Shown one piece after another: positions 32,131-40,584 of a stretch of 64,000 nt of DNA. The DNA comes from Pseudoflavonifractor gallinarum (lineage in GTDB: Bacteria; Bacillota; Clostridia; Oscillospirales; Oscillospiraceae). The DNA lies in NCBI RefSeq assembly GCF_014982855.1, contig NZ_JADCKF010000006.1, forward strand, positions 1 to 64,000. Direction: 5' to 3'. The translations under genes and the position numbers were made by a program. The stretch's first letter is position 1; every line of letters starts with the position of its first letter. The notes under the pieces were generated by a model that was given only the letters and a program-made list of their open reading frames with translations, had not been told where the DNA came from and did no database searches.

Positions 32131-33702
32131 TTATTGGGGTCCCAGTTCCCGGATCTTTCCCTCGCACTCCCGCAGGACACGGGGGAGCCGTTCGATCAGA
32201 TCTCCGGGGGTCATGCCGTATTCGCCGATCTCTTCGGCGCACAGGTCCCCCGCCCGGCCGTGGAGCCACACGGCCATGGGCACCGCCTCCCGGCAGGACA
32301 TCCCCTGCCCCAGCAGGGCCAGAATGATGCCGCCCAGGACATCTCCGCTGCCGCCCTTGGCCATGCCCGGATTTCCGGTGGTATTGACATAGGCCGAGCC
32401 GTCGGGGAACGCCGTGATCGTGCGGTGTCCCTTGAGTACCAGACAGCAGCCGTGCTCCTGTGCAAAGGAGCGGGCGGCGGCCAGCCGGTCCCCGCTGCTC
32501 AGATCTCCGCCCAGGCGGAGGAATTCCCCGTCATGGGGGGTCAGGATGGTGACCACGCCCCGCCGGGCCTCCAACACATCTATATGCCCTTCCAGCGCAT
32601 TTATGCCGTCCGCATCCAGGATCACAGCAGTATGGGCCGAGCGCAGCAGATGCCGCACCACCGACGCCACGCCGTTCCCCCGGCCCAGCCCGGGTCCGAT
32701 CAGGCAGACGTCACTGGAATTCATCCGGGCCAGGATCTGCTCCGTGGCCTCCAGCGAGAGCATTCCCGTTTTACCTGCAGGCAGCGGGCTGGGCATGGCC
32801 TCATCCAGCTTCATGGCCACCACAGGCCAGATGGGCTCCGGCACACCCACCGACACCAGGCCCGCGCCCGCGCGGACGGCGGCCCGGGCCGCCAGGACAG
32901 GGGCTCCGGTATAACCCACCGATCCGCCCAGGATATAGTCCCGCCCGAAATTCCCCTTGTAGGCGTCCCGCTCCCGGCGGGGCAGGTAGACGTCATTTTC
33001 ACACACGGAGTAAAAATTGCTCTCCGTCCACAGCACCAGATCCAGCGGGATGCCGATCTCGGCCACCGTCAGCCGTCCGGTGCGCAGGCCGCCCTCTCCC
33101 AGGAAATGTCCGGCCTTGGGCAGGGAGAAGGTCACCGTCACATCGGCCTGGACGGCATCCCCCAGGACCCGTCCGGTATCGGCCTCCACACCGCTGGCGA
33201 TGTCTGCGGACACCACCGGGATGTCGCAGGTGTTCATCATCTGCACCGCCATCAGGGGATCCCCCCGCAGGGGGGTATTCAGCCCAATCCCAAACAGGGC
33301 GTCCACCATCACGTCGGCCTCCAGGCACCAGCAGGCAAAGTCCGGGTCATCGGGGGTGAAATCCTCCAGAGAGCCACCCTTGGCCTCCAGACGGCGTTCC
33401 ATCTCCCGGCAGTCAGAGGTCATCTTCTCCCGCCGGCCCACCAGGACCGCCCGGACCTCCATCCCCGCCTCCATCAGAAAGCGAGCCGCGGCCACGCCGT
33501 CCCCGCCATTGTTGCCCGCGCCGCAGAAGCAAACCGCCCGGCGGGGTCTTCCCGGACGCTCCGGCCGCGCCTCCGCCACGCTGACAGCGGCACGCGCCAC
33601 TGCCCGGGCCGCATTTTCCATGAGCAAGGTGGACGCGATCCCCCGCTCCTGAATGGCCGCGCGGTCCATCTCCCGCATCTGTTGGGCTGTTGCGATCTTC
33701 AT
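32131..33702 (-). CDS. nnr: Bifunctional NAD(P)HX epimerase/dehydratase
   Basis: A 523-residue metabolite-repair enzyme. The N-terminal YjeF_N epimerase domain (about 1-215) has CFCGAGNNGGDGVAAARFL and DALFGIGLN. The C-terminal ADP-dependent dehydratase (about 230-510) has GPGLGRG, LTPHDGEFLRL and the signature GMAKGGSGDVLGG. ATG 33702 is used, with GAGGAAGAG upstream. It repairs hydrated NADH/NADPH. Followed closely by the lipoprotein gene in the same transcript. Confidence 0.95.
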   Translation of the reverse strand: MKIATAQQMREMDRAAIQERGIASTLLMENAARAVARAAVSVAEARPERPGRPRRAVCFCGAGNNGGDGVAAARFLMEAGMEVRAVLVGRREKMTSDCREMERRLEAKGGSLEDFTPDDPDFACWCLEADVMVDALFGIGLNTPLRGDPLMAVQMMNTCDIPVVSADIASGVEADTGRVLGDAVQADVTVTFSLPKAGHFLGEGGLRTGRLTVAEIGIPLDLVLWTESNFYSVCENDVYLPRRERDAYKGNFGRDYILGGSVGYTGAPVLAARAAVRAGAGLVSVGVPEPIWPVVAMKLDEAMPSPLPAGKTGMLSLEATEQILARMNSSDVCLIGPGLGRGNGVASVVRHLLRSAHTAVILDADGINALEGHIDVLEARRGVVTILTPHDGEFLRLGGDLSSGDRLAAARSFAQEHGCCLVLKGHRTITAFPDGSAYVNTTGNPGMAKGGSGDVLGGIILALLGQGMSCREAVPMAVWLHGRAGDLCAEEIGEYGMTPGDLIERLPRVLRECEGKIRELGPQ

Positions 33703-33816
33703 ATACTCTCTTCCTCCGCTGAAACGGCTGCACGGCCGGCCTTCTCCGCTGTCCGCCCCCTCTCTTGACAGGCGAGACAGCCCGGTCCGATCCATGCGCT
33801 GTGTGATTCAGCCCCT

Positions 33817-33845
33817 ATTCTAGCACGTCCCCTGTCCTTTGTCTA
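33817..33845 (-). promoter_or_regulatory. Promoter of nnr
   Basis: Minus strand TAGACA (33845-33840), 17-base spacer, TAGAAT (33822-33817). The leader to nnr is about 110 bases. Confidence 0.7.
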
Positions 33846-33870
33846 AGCCTATTTTTTCGCTCCGGGACAG

Positions 33871-33922
33871 AAAGAGCGGGAGCGCCCCGCCGCTCCATAT
33901 GGAGTGCGCGCGCTCCCGCTTT
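33871..33922 (-). terminator. Terminator after the SDR gene
   Basis: A large imperfect hairpin AAAGCGGGAGCGC/GCGCTCCCGCTCTTT with an inner CTCCATATGGAG palindrome lies 20 bases after the SDR stop. T-rich sequence follows on the minus strand. Confidence 0.7.
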
Positions 33923-33942
33923 CCCAGGCGGCTTTTCCGCCC

Positions 33943-34674
33943 TTAAATACAGGTAAATCCTCCGTCCACCAGCACGGTGCTCCCCGCCATAAAGCTGGCC
34001 GCGTCGCTGGCCAGGAATACGATCATGGCGGCGATCTCCTCCGGCTGGGCCAGGCGCTTGATGGGGAAGAGACTGGCGAAGTCGTCCAGGCTGCCGTTGG
34101 CCTCGATCCCGCACATCAGGGGCGTAAGGGTCCCTCCGGGGCAAACCGCGTTGACCAAAATCCCCTCCGCGGCATAATCCGCCGCCATGCTGCGGGTGAG
34201 CTGGATGACCGCCCCCTTGGTGGAGGCATAGGCGTCCAGCCCAGGGGCTCCCACCGTGCCCGCGGTGGAGGCGATGTTGATGATGCGTCCCCCGCCCCGC
34301 TTGCGGATGGCCGGAATCAAATACTTGCTCATCAGGTAAACGCTGGTCACATTGACGGCAAAGATCTGGTTCCACTCCTCCAGAGACAGTGTCTCTACCG
34401 TTCCGTCAATGGACATGCCCGCATTGTTGACCAGAATGTCGATCTCCGGATAGTCCCGCAGGATGGCATCACAGGTCTCTGCGATCTCCTCCGGGCAGGC
34501 CATATCACAGGGGTAGAAATGGCAATTCCCAAGCTGCTCCATTTCCGCGCCCCGCTCCCGGCTGCGGCCCAGGACCAGGACAGTGGCCCCCCGCTCCAGC
34601 AGCTTTTCTGCGGTGCTCCTTCCGATTCCGGAGGTTCCGCCGGTGATTACCGCTACCTTTCCGCTCATTTCCAT
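33943..34674 (-). CDS. Short-chain dehydrogenase/reductase
   Basis: A 243-residue classical SDR. TGGTSGIGRS binds the dinucleotide, NNAGMS is the structural motif, and the catalytic Ser-Tyr-Lys set is in NIASTAGT and YASTKGAV. It resembles FabG-type or sugar/polyol dehydrogenases; the substrate cannot be assigned. It is downstream of the BMP-family lipoprotein and GntR regulator on the same strand, which suggests that it acts on the imported compound. The BMP gene ends 28 bases upstream. Confidence 0.9.
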   Translation of the reverse strand: MEMSGKVAVITGGTSGIGRSTAEKLLERGATVLVLGRSRERGAEMEQLGNCHFYPCDMACPEEIAETCDAILRDYPEIDILVNNAGMSIDGTVETLSLEEWNQIFAVNVTSVYLMSKYLIPAIRKRGGGRIINIASTAGTVGAPGLDAYASTKGAVIQLTRSMAADYAAEGILVNAVCPGGTLTPLMCGIEANGSLDDFASLFPIKRLAQPEEIAAMIVFLASDAASFMAGSTVLVDGGFTCI

Positions 34675-34701
34675 GGCGTCCTTCTCCTTTCTGCTCTTGT
34701 A

Positions 34702-35739
34702 TCAGCCCAGCTCGTACTCATTGGGAACGTGGATGGTGCCGTCCGCAATAGCCTGAATGGTCTCGTCCACCTTGTCCAGCACTTCCTGGGGGACCTCCTT
34801 CTTGAGCTCCTCGTTCCACTCGAAAGAAACCGACTCGTTGGACATATCGAGATACATGATCTCCGGTTCGCCCACCTGATCGTTCAGGATGGCCTCGGTG
34901 GCGTTGATAAAGGCCTTGGACCAGTCGCCCATGGTATTTGCAAGCACAGTCTCCGGGGCCTGGGGAATAAAATCTCCTAATGTTCCAAAAGCATAGACCC
35001 CTTCGCTTTCTGCCGCCGCCTTTATTGATCCTGACTGCGCTTCGTTGCTGTTGCTGTAAATAAAATCTGCACCCATCTTAATTTGATTCATGGTGACTTC
35101 GTATCCCTCTGTCGGATCTGTTGAACTGAGCACATTAAATAAAATTTTTACATCTGGATTAACACTCTTAGCCCCCAGCTCGAAGGCATTTGTCGTCTTT
35201 GTATATGCCGGATAATCTCCTCCCACTGAACAGCCAAGCATGTTGCTTTCTGTCATCATTCCCGCTACAACACCGGCCACATAAGTGCTCTGCTCCAGGC
35301 AGAGAGAAACTGGAAATTGGTTCTCTCTTACCTCGGTTCCTCCTGTTGTGACGAACCTGGTGTCCGGGTAATCCTTGCTGATCTCGGCCAGGGGTGTGGA
35401 GCACTGTCCCCCGTGGCCGAATACGATCTTGTAGCCCTCGGCGGCCATGGTCTCGCCCTCGCTCTTGATCGCGTCTGCTGTGGCCGCCTCGACCACGGCC
35501 ACATGGCAGTTAAACTGCTCCTCCAGCAGCGCGCCGGCCTCGGCCGCCTGCTGGGAGAAGCCGCCATCCGTGGGGGAACCGGGAATGAGGATGCCGATTT
35601 TGATCTCACTTTCTCCCTCCGGTGTTCCGGAAGAATCGGCGGGGGCGCCCTCTCCTCCCCCGCCGCACGCGGCCAGTCCGCCCACCAAAAGGGCGGAAGC
35701 GGTCCATAGGGAAATCTGCTTTCTGAGACATTCCTTCAT
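34702..35739 (-). CDS. BMP/PnrA-family substrate-binding lipoprotein, compositionally mosaic
   Basis: A 345-residue lipoprotein with a signal peptide and lipobox LAACGG. The body (IKIGILIPGSPTDGGFSQ; GHGGQCSTPLAEI; GGDYPAYTKTTNAFELGAK) is the BMP/Med family, which binds nucleosides or related ligands for ABC uptake. No permease or ATPase gene is next to it. The middle of the gene, about 34970-35345 (residues about 130-255), is clearly AT-richer than both ends: one 60-base line at 35101 has 21 G/C, one at 35461 has 37. This points to gene conversion or recombination. Confidence 0.88.
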   Translation of the reverse strand: MKECLRKQISLWTASALLVGGLAACGGGGEGAPADSSGTPEGESEIKIGILIPGSPTDGGFSQQAAEAGALLEEQFNCHVAVVEAATADAIKSEGETMAAEGYKIVFGHGGQCSTPLAEISKDYPDTRFVTTGGTEVRENQFPVSLCLEQSTYVAGVVAGMMTESNMLGCSVGGDYPAYTKTTNAFELGAKSVNPDVKILFNVLSSTDPTEGYEVTMNQIKMGADFIYSNSNEAQSGSIKAAAESEGVYAFGTLGDFIPQAPETVLANTMGDWSKAFINATEAILNDQVGEPEIMYLDMSNESVSFEWNEELKKEVPQEVLDKVDETIQAIADGTIHVPNEYELG

Positions 35740-35846
35740 ATCTGTTTCCTCCTATCTCAAAATGGAGCCCCCGGCTCCAGGGATAACGGAAAACATATGG
35801 GTGTTTCGTATGGATGCAGTCTATGGCGCTGTGAAATCGTTGTATC

Positions 35847-36593
35847 TTATCTTCTGCGGACCAGGCGCAGCGGCAGGATGTCCTTGCAGAAGCAGGCGGT
35901 GCCGCGCAGGAGCTCCAGGCTGCCCACACCATATCGGACATCGTCCATCCGGAGCAGCGGGGTCCCCTCTGCCACCTCCAGTTTGGCGGCCAGGGCGGCA
36001 TCCGCCGTCTCCACCGTCTGCTCTGCCAGTGTGACCACCGGCTGCCGGATGCAGAAGAGCTCCAGAAATTCGTTCATGGTAAGCTCGGCAAAATTCTTCC
36101 AGCTCTGATAGTCAAACTCCAGGTTGCTGCCCCGGAAATAGACCTTGCTGTGGATCATGGGAACGCCGTCCCCCAGGAACACCCGCTCCAGCATCAAAAG
36201 CCGCTCCTCCCCCTGGCCGATCTCCGCTCCAAGGGGCAGCTCCGCCTCTTCAGGGGAGATCCAGCGGTCCTCCAGAAGGCGCACCGCAGGTGTCATTCCC
36301 CGGGCGGCAAAGAGTTCCTGAAAGCTGAATTCCTCGTCGATGCGGGGCTGTGCGGTGCAGATCGGCGCATTGATGAGGGTGCCCCGGCCCCGCCAGCGGG
36401 TGAGATACCCCCTGGACTCCAGTTCACTCAGCACATCCCGGATCACCACCCGGCTCACTCCGGCCAGCTTTGCCAGCTCTTCCTCGGACGGCAGCTTCTC
36501 CGTCCCCTCTTTGACCGACTGGGAGATGAGACGCAGAAGCGTCACCTTCCCCTGGGCATAGGGCTCATCCGGCGTCCGCATCGGTCGTGTCAT
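35847..36593 (-). CDS. GntR-family regulator with UTRA effector domain
   Basis: A 248-residue repressor-type protein. A winged-helix domain (about 15-80) has KLPSEEELAKLAGVSRVVIR and LESRGYLTRWRGRGTLI; the rest is a UTRA-like ligand domain (VFLGDGVPMIHSKVYFRG, then TPLLRMDDVRYG). It probably controls itself and the BMP-lipoprotein/SDR genes just downstream on the same strand. An inverted repeat inside its promoter supports autoregulation. Confidence 0.9.
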   Translation of the reverse strand: MTRPMRTPDEPYAQGKVTLLRLISQSVKEGTEKLPSEEELAKLAGVSRVVIRDVLSELESRGYLTRWRGRGTLINAPICTAQPRIDEEFSFQELFAARGMTPAVRLLEDRWISPEEAELPLGAEIGQGEERLLMLERVFLGDGVPMIHSKVYFRGSNLEFDYQSWKNFAELTMNEFLELFCIRQPVVTLAEQTVETADAALAAKLEVAEGTPLLRMDDVRYGVGSLELLRGTACFCKDILPLRLVRRR

Positions 36594-36644
36594 CTTATTT
36601 CCCTCTCTTTCTGTACCACTATTTGTGATACATACGATCTATTA

Positions 36645-36673
36645 GTATTACTATTTGAAGTATAGTATGACAA
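36645..36673 (-). promoter_or_regulatory. Promoter of gntR gene with operator in the spacer
   Basis: Minus strand TTGTCA (36673-36668), 17-base spacer, TAATAC (36650-36645). The inverted repeat TACTAT-7-ATAGTA (36649-36667) fills the spacer, a standard place for a GntR operator. Confidence 0.65.
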
Positions 36674-36780
36674 ATCGGTTCTGTCAACCCCTTCTCGACA
36701 CTGCACTGCCGGGTATGGCAAAATGCGCCGTTCTTCCCCCCGTTCCCCTTGTATAAGCATACAAAAATCCACCTCTGCAC

Positions 36781-36809
36781 TTGCAAAGCGACAGAAGAGC
36801 CGATATAGT
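36781..36809 (+). promoter_or_regulatory. Promoter upstream of the purine operon leader
   Basis: TTGCAA (36781-36786), 17-base spacer, TATAGT (36804-36809). Downstream come a small frame and a terminator before purE. Confidence 0.75.
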
Positions 36810-36843
36810 ATAAGTATTCTTTCTTTGATAAGGGGGAACGGAC

Positions 36844-36924
36844 GTGGATCGGATGCTGAACTGGAAGATTACCGCACATAAGCGCCTGTCTCAGGGTCCC
36901 AATGCGTCCAAAATAGCGGTTTGA
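36844..36924 (+). CDS. 26-residue leader peptide candidate before purE
   Basis: GTG 36844 follows AAGGGGGAACG. The peptide begins VDRMLNWKITAHKRLS and ends ASKIAV. It lies between a promoter and a terminator hairpin, ahead of purE. Composition gives no hint of amino-acid attenuation. It may be a small gene of its own or part of a leader; coding is weakly supported. Confidence 0.35.
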   Translation: MDRMLNWKITAHKRLSQGPNASKIAV

Positions 36925-36930
36925 TTAGGA

Positions 36931-36965
36931 AGGGTATCCGTATAACGGATACCCTGATTTATTTT
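36931..36965 (+). terminator. Terminator in the purE leader
   Basis: AGGGTATCCGT/ACGGATACCCT with a three-base loop, followed by GATTTATTTTG. It lies about 65 bases before purE and after a promoter, so it could attenuate the operon or end the small frame. No ligand-binding aptamer is recognised next to it. Confidence 0.7.
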
Positions 36966-37029
36966 GTACCGACCTAACTTTTTGTTTGGTTCCATCTCCC
37001 TTCCCAAGATGAACGAGGAGGTCATTCCT

Positions 37030-37524
37030 GTGAAGAAAGTTGCCATCATCATGGGCTCCGACAGCGACTGGCCGGTGGTCAAGGCCGCCTGCACCCAGCT
37101 GGACGAGTTCCACATCCCCTACGAGGCCCATATCCTCAGCGCTCACCGTACCCCCGTCCAGGCGGCCGAGTTTGCCCGGGATGCCCGGAAGAACGGCTTC
37201 GGCGTGCTCATCTGTGCCGCCGGTATGGCCGCACATCTGGCGGGCGCCTTTGCCGGCAACTCCACCCTGCCCGTCATCGGCATCCCCATGAAGGGGGGCG
37301 CCATGGACGGTCTGGACGCCCTGCTGGCTACCGTCCAGATGCCCAGCGGCATCCCCGTCGCCACGGTGGCCATCAACGGCGCCAAAAATGCCGCCGTCCT
37401 GGCCGCTCAGATCCTGGCCGTCAGCGATGACGATCTGGCTGCCCGGCTGGATGAGGCCCGGGTCAAGATGGCCCGGCAGATCGCCGAGAAGGAAGCCAAG
37501 CTTCAGGCCGAGCTGGCCCAGTAA
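37030..37524 (+). CDS. purE: N5-CAIR mutase
   Basis: A 164-residue class I PurE. VAIIMGSDSDWPVV binds the substrate, and the catalytic His is in ILSAHRTP; GMAAHLAGAFAGN and GIPMKGGAMDGLDALL follow. Start GTG 37030, because AGGAGG lies eight bases before it and the earlier ATG frame extends over the leader. PurK and the remaining purine genes (purB, purL, purQ, purS) are not in the window. Confidence 0.95.
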   Translation: MKKVAIIMGSDSDWPVVKAACTQLDEFHIPYEAHILSAHRTPVQAAEFARDARKNGFGVLICAAGMAAHLAGAFAGNSTLPVIGIPMKGGAMDGLDALLATVQMPSGIPVATVAINGAKNAAVLAAQILAVSDDDLAARLDEARVKMARQIAEKEAKLQAELAQ

Positions 37525-37581
37525 GCGTACCCGCTGCCCGATAAACTGATCTACTAATCTTTGTTCTGGAGGATGATCCAC

Positions 37582-38271
37582 ATGGAAAAGAAACTGGTTT
37601 ACACCGGAAAGACCAAAGACGTGTTTGCCCTGGACAACGGCAACTACCTGCTGAAGTTCAAAGACGACTGCACCGGCAAGGACGGTGTGTTCGATCCCGG
37701 TGAAAACTCCGTGGGCCTGACCATCGACGGTGTGGGCGACGTGAACCTGCGCATGTCCATCTATTTCTTTGAGAAGATCAACGCCGCCGGGATCAAGACT
37801 CACTATGTCAGCGCCGACCTGGAGAACACCACCATGGAGGTCCTTCCCGCCAAGGTGTTCGGCCATGGTCTGGAGGTCATCTGCCGCCACAAGGCCGTGG
37901 GCAGCTTCCTGCGCCGGTACGGCGAGTACATCGAGGAGGGCGCTGATCTGCCCGCCTATGTGGAGACCACCTTCAAGAACGACGAGAAGGGCGACCCTCT
38001 GGTCACCAAGGACGGCCTGGTGGTTCTGGGCGTCATGACCGAGAAGCAGTACGACGACATGAAGGCCCAGACCCAGCAGATCACCCAGATCGTGGCGGAC
38101 GAGCTCAAGGCCCGCGGTCTGGTCCTGTACGACATCAAGTTTGAGTTCGGTTACGATGCCGACGGCAACGTCATGCTCATCGACGAGGTGGCCTCCGGCA
38201 ACATGCGGGTGTACAAGGACGGCAAGTATGTGGATCCCATGACCCTCTCCAAGCTTTTCTTCGCCCAGTAA
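37582..38271 (+). CDS. SAICAR synthetase-like protein, divergent paralog
   Basis: A 229-residue PurC-fold protein. It keeps the N-terminal [17 protein letters not shown] loop, a modified [17 protein letters not shown] and LYDIKFEFG, but near residue 201 it has [15 protein letters not shown] where the next gene has [12 protein letters not shown]. The canonical Ser-Pro-Asp segment that contacts the substrate is therefore lost. It is tandem with the canonical copy (57 bases away). It could be a subunit, a regulator or an enzyme with another acceptor; that is inference. Confidence 0.8.
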   Translation: MEKKLVYTGKTKDVFALDNGNYLLKFKDDCTGKDGVFDPGENSVGLTIDGVGDVNLRMSIYFFEKINAAGIKTHYVSADLENTTMEVLPAKVFGHGLEVICRHKAVGSFLRRYGEYIEEGADLPAYVETTFKNDEKGDPLVTKDGLVVLGVMTEKQYDDMKAQTQQITQIVADELKARGLVLYDIKFEFGYDADGNVMLIDEVASGNMRVYKDGKYVDPMTLSKLFFAQ

Positions 38272-38328
38272 TCATCTCTGCTATCAATTGCTATCAATAT
38301 CCTAATGTGTGCAAGGGGAATGTGAACT

Positions 38329-39039
38329 ATGGAAAAAACAACGCAGCTCTATGAGGGCAAGGCCAAGAAGGTCTATGCCACCGAGGACCCCAATCTGGTC
38401 ATCGTCTCCTACAAGGATGACGCCACCGCCTTCAACGGCCTCAAGAAGGGCACCATCACCGGCAAGGGCGCCATCAACAACCGCATGACCAACAACCTCA
38501 TGCGCCGCCTGGAGGCCAAGGGGGTCCCCACCCACTTTGTGGAGGAGCTCAGCGACCGGGAGACCGTAGTCAAGAAGGTCTCCATCGTGCCCCTGGAGGT
38601 CATTGTCCGCAACATCTCCGCCGGCTCTTTCGCCAAGCGCTACGGCGTGGAGGAGGGCATCGTCTTTGACGAGCCCACCATCGAGTTCTCTTACAAGAAC
38701 GACGACCTGGGTGATCCCCTGCTCAACTCCTACCACGCTCTGGCCCTGAAGCTGGCCACCCGGGAGGAGATCGAGCTCATCAAGAAGTACGCCTTCATGG
38801 TCAACGACCTGCTCAAGGGCTTCATGAAGGAGATCGGCATCGATCTGGTGGACTTCAAGCTGGAGTTCGGCAAGACCGCCGACGGCCAGATCGTTCTGGC
38901 CGACGAGATCTCCCCCGACACCTGCCGTCTGTGGGACGAGAAGACCCATGAGAAGCTGGACAAGGACCGCTTCCGCCGGGATCTGGGCGGCGCGGAGGAG
39001 GCCTATGAGGAGGTCATGCGCCGCCTCATGGGAGAGTAA
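38329..39039 (+). CDS. purC: SAICAR synthetase
   Basis: A 236-residue canonical PurC that ligates aspartate to [46 protein letters not shown] and [12 protein letters not shown] (near residue 192) are all intact. Start ATG 38329 after AAGGGGAATGTG. It follows the divergent paralog. Confidence 0.96.
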   Translation: MEKTTQLYEGKAKKVYATEDPNLVIVSYKDDATAFNGLKKGTITGKGAINNRMTNNLMRRLEAKGVPTHFVEELSDRETVVKKVSIVPLEVIVRNISAGSFAKRYGVEEGIVFDEPTIEFSYKNDDLGDPLLNSYHALALKLATREEIELIKKYAFMVNDLLKGFMKEIGIDLVDFKLEFGKTADGQIVLADEISPDTCRLWDEKTHEKLDKDRFRRDLGGAEEAYEEVMRRLMGE

Positions 39040-39123
39040 ACCTCTCCCGGTTTCCGTTATCATCTGACTTGGCGGACCGGCCCCGCGCCGGCCCGCCCCC
39101 ACATTTCTATTGGAGGAAAGACT

Positions 39124-40551
39124 TTGGGCGGTTTCTTTGGTGCGGTCTCCAAGCGGGACTGCGTACTTGACATCTTTTTCGGCGTGGACTATCACTCCCA
39201 CCTGGGCACCAGCCGGGGCGGCATGGTCATCTATGACCGGGACAAGGGGTTCCAGCGCCAGATCCACAACATCAAAAACACTCCCTTCCGGACCAAGTTC
39301 GAGAAGGACCTGTCCGATTTTGCCGGACACAGCGGCATCGGCTGCATCAGCGACACAGACCCCCAGCCCCTGCTGGTGCGCTCCCATCTGGGCCTCTTTG
39401 CCATCACCACCGTGGGCATCATCAACAACGCCGAGGAGCTGGTGAAGCAGTACTTTGACGCCGGTGTGGGCACCCAGTTCATGGCCATGAGCTCCGGCAA
39501 GGTCAACTCCACCGAGCTCATCGCCGCCCTCATCAACCAGAAGGACAACCTGGTGGACGGCATCCGCCACGCCCAGGATGTGGTGGACGGCTCGGCTACC
39601 ATCCTCATCCTCACCCCCGACAACGAGATCATCGCTGCCCGGGACAAGGTGGGCCGCCTCCCCGTTCTGGTGGGCCGGGACGAGGACGGCTGCTGCATCT
39701 CCTTCGAGTCCTTCGCCTACCACAAGCTGGGCTATCACGATTATTACGAACTGGGCCCCCGGGAGATCGTCCGGGTCACCACCGATGGGGTGGAGCAGCT
39801 CTCTGCCCCCGGCACCGAGATGAAGATCTGCGCCTTCCTGTGGACCTATTACGGCTACCCCAACTCCAACTATGAGGGTGTCAACGTGGAGGTCATGCGC
39901 TACCACAACGGCGAGATCATGGCCGACGCCGACCGGGAGCGGGGTATCGCCCAGGACGTGGACTATGTGGCGGGCGTTCCCGACTCGGGCATCCCCCATG
40001 CCATCGGTTACGCCAACCGCAGCGGCAAGCCCTTTGCCCGTCCCTTCGTCAAGTACACCCCCACCTGGCCCCGCTCCTTCATGCCTGACAACCAGAAGGT
40101 CCGCAACCAGGTGGCCAAGATGAAGCAGATCCCCGTGCCCGAGCTCATCCAGGGCAAGAAGCTGCTGATGATCGACGACTCCATCGTCCGCGGCACCCAG
40201 ATGCGGGAGACCGTGGATTTCCTCTATGAGTCGGGCGCCAAAGAGGTCCACATCCGCTCGGCCTGTCCCCCCATCATGTACGGCTGCAAGTACCTGAACT
40301 TCTCCTCCAGCAAATCCGAGATGGAGCTCATCACCCGCCGCACTGTTCAGGAGCTGGAGGGCGAGGAGGGCGAGGCCCATCTGGATGAGTACGCCGATCC
40401 CACCACCGAGCGCGGCCAGTGCATGCTGGAGGCCATCTGCAAAAAGCTCCACTTCACTTCTCTGGGCTATCAGTCCCTGGAGGGCCTCATGAAGGCCATC
40501 GGACTGGAGCCCTGCAAGGTATGTACCTACTGCTGGACCGGCAAAGAGTAA
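39124..40551 (+). CDS. purF: Amidophosphoribosyltransferase-like protein lacking the glutaminase Cys
   Basis: A 475-residue PurF-fold protein from TTG 39124, seven bases after GGAGG. The C-terminal phosphoribosyltransferase is complete (KLLMIDDSIVRGTQMRET) and ends with CKVCTYCWTGKE, possible Fe-S ligands as in Bacillus PurF. The N-terminal Ntn-glutaminase begins MGGFFGAVS, so the residue that should be the mature N-terminal Cys is Gly; the usual HxRY and HNG glutamine-binding motifs are also absent (SHLG, INNAEEL instead). It is probably ammonia-dependent, or has another role. The start is well supported. Confidence 0.85.
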   Translation: MGGFFGAVSKRDCVLDIFFGVDYHSHLGTSRGGMVIYDRDKGFQRQIHNIKNTPFRTKFEKDLSDFAGHSGIGCISDTDPQPLLVRSHLGLFAITTVGIINNAEELVKQYFDAGVGTQFMAMSSGKVNSTELIAALINQKDNLVDGIRHAQDVVDGSATILILTPDNEIIAARDKVGRLPVLVGRDEDGCCISFESFAYHKLGYHDYYELGPREIVRVTTDGVEQLSAPGTEMKICAFLWTYYGYPNSNYEGVNVEVMRYHNGEIMADADRERGIAQDVDYVAGVPDSGIPHAIGYANRSGKPFARPFVKYTPTWPRSFMPDNQKVRNQVAKMKQIPVPELIQGKKLLMIDDSIVRGTQMRETVDFLYESGAKEVHIRSACPPIMYGCKYLNFSSSKSEMELITRRTVQELEGEEGEAHLDEYADPTTERGQCMLEAICKKLHFTSLGYQSLEGLMKAIGLEPCKVCTYCWTGKE

Positions 40552-40584
40552 GGCCGTTCCCCCACTATTTTTTTGGAGGTTCGT

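Noticed and set aside
36810-37029. Guanine/PRPP-type riboswitch in the purE leader
   Set aside because: None of the conserved core elements of these aptamers could be found, only one terminator hairpin.
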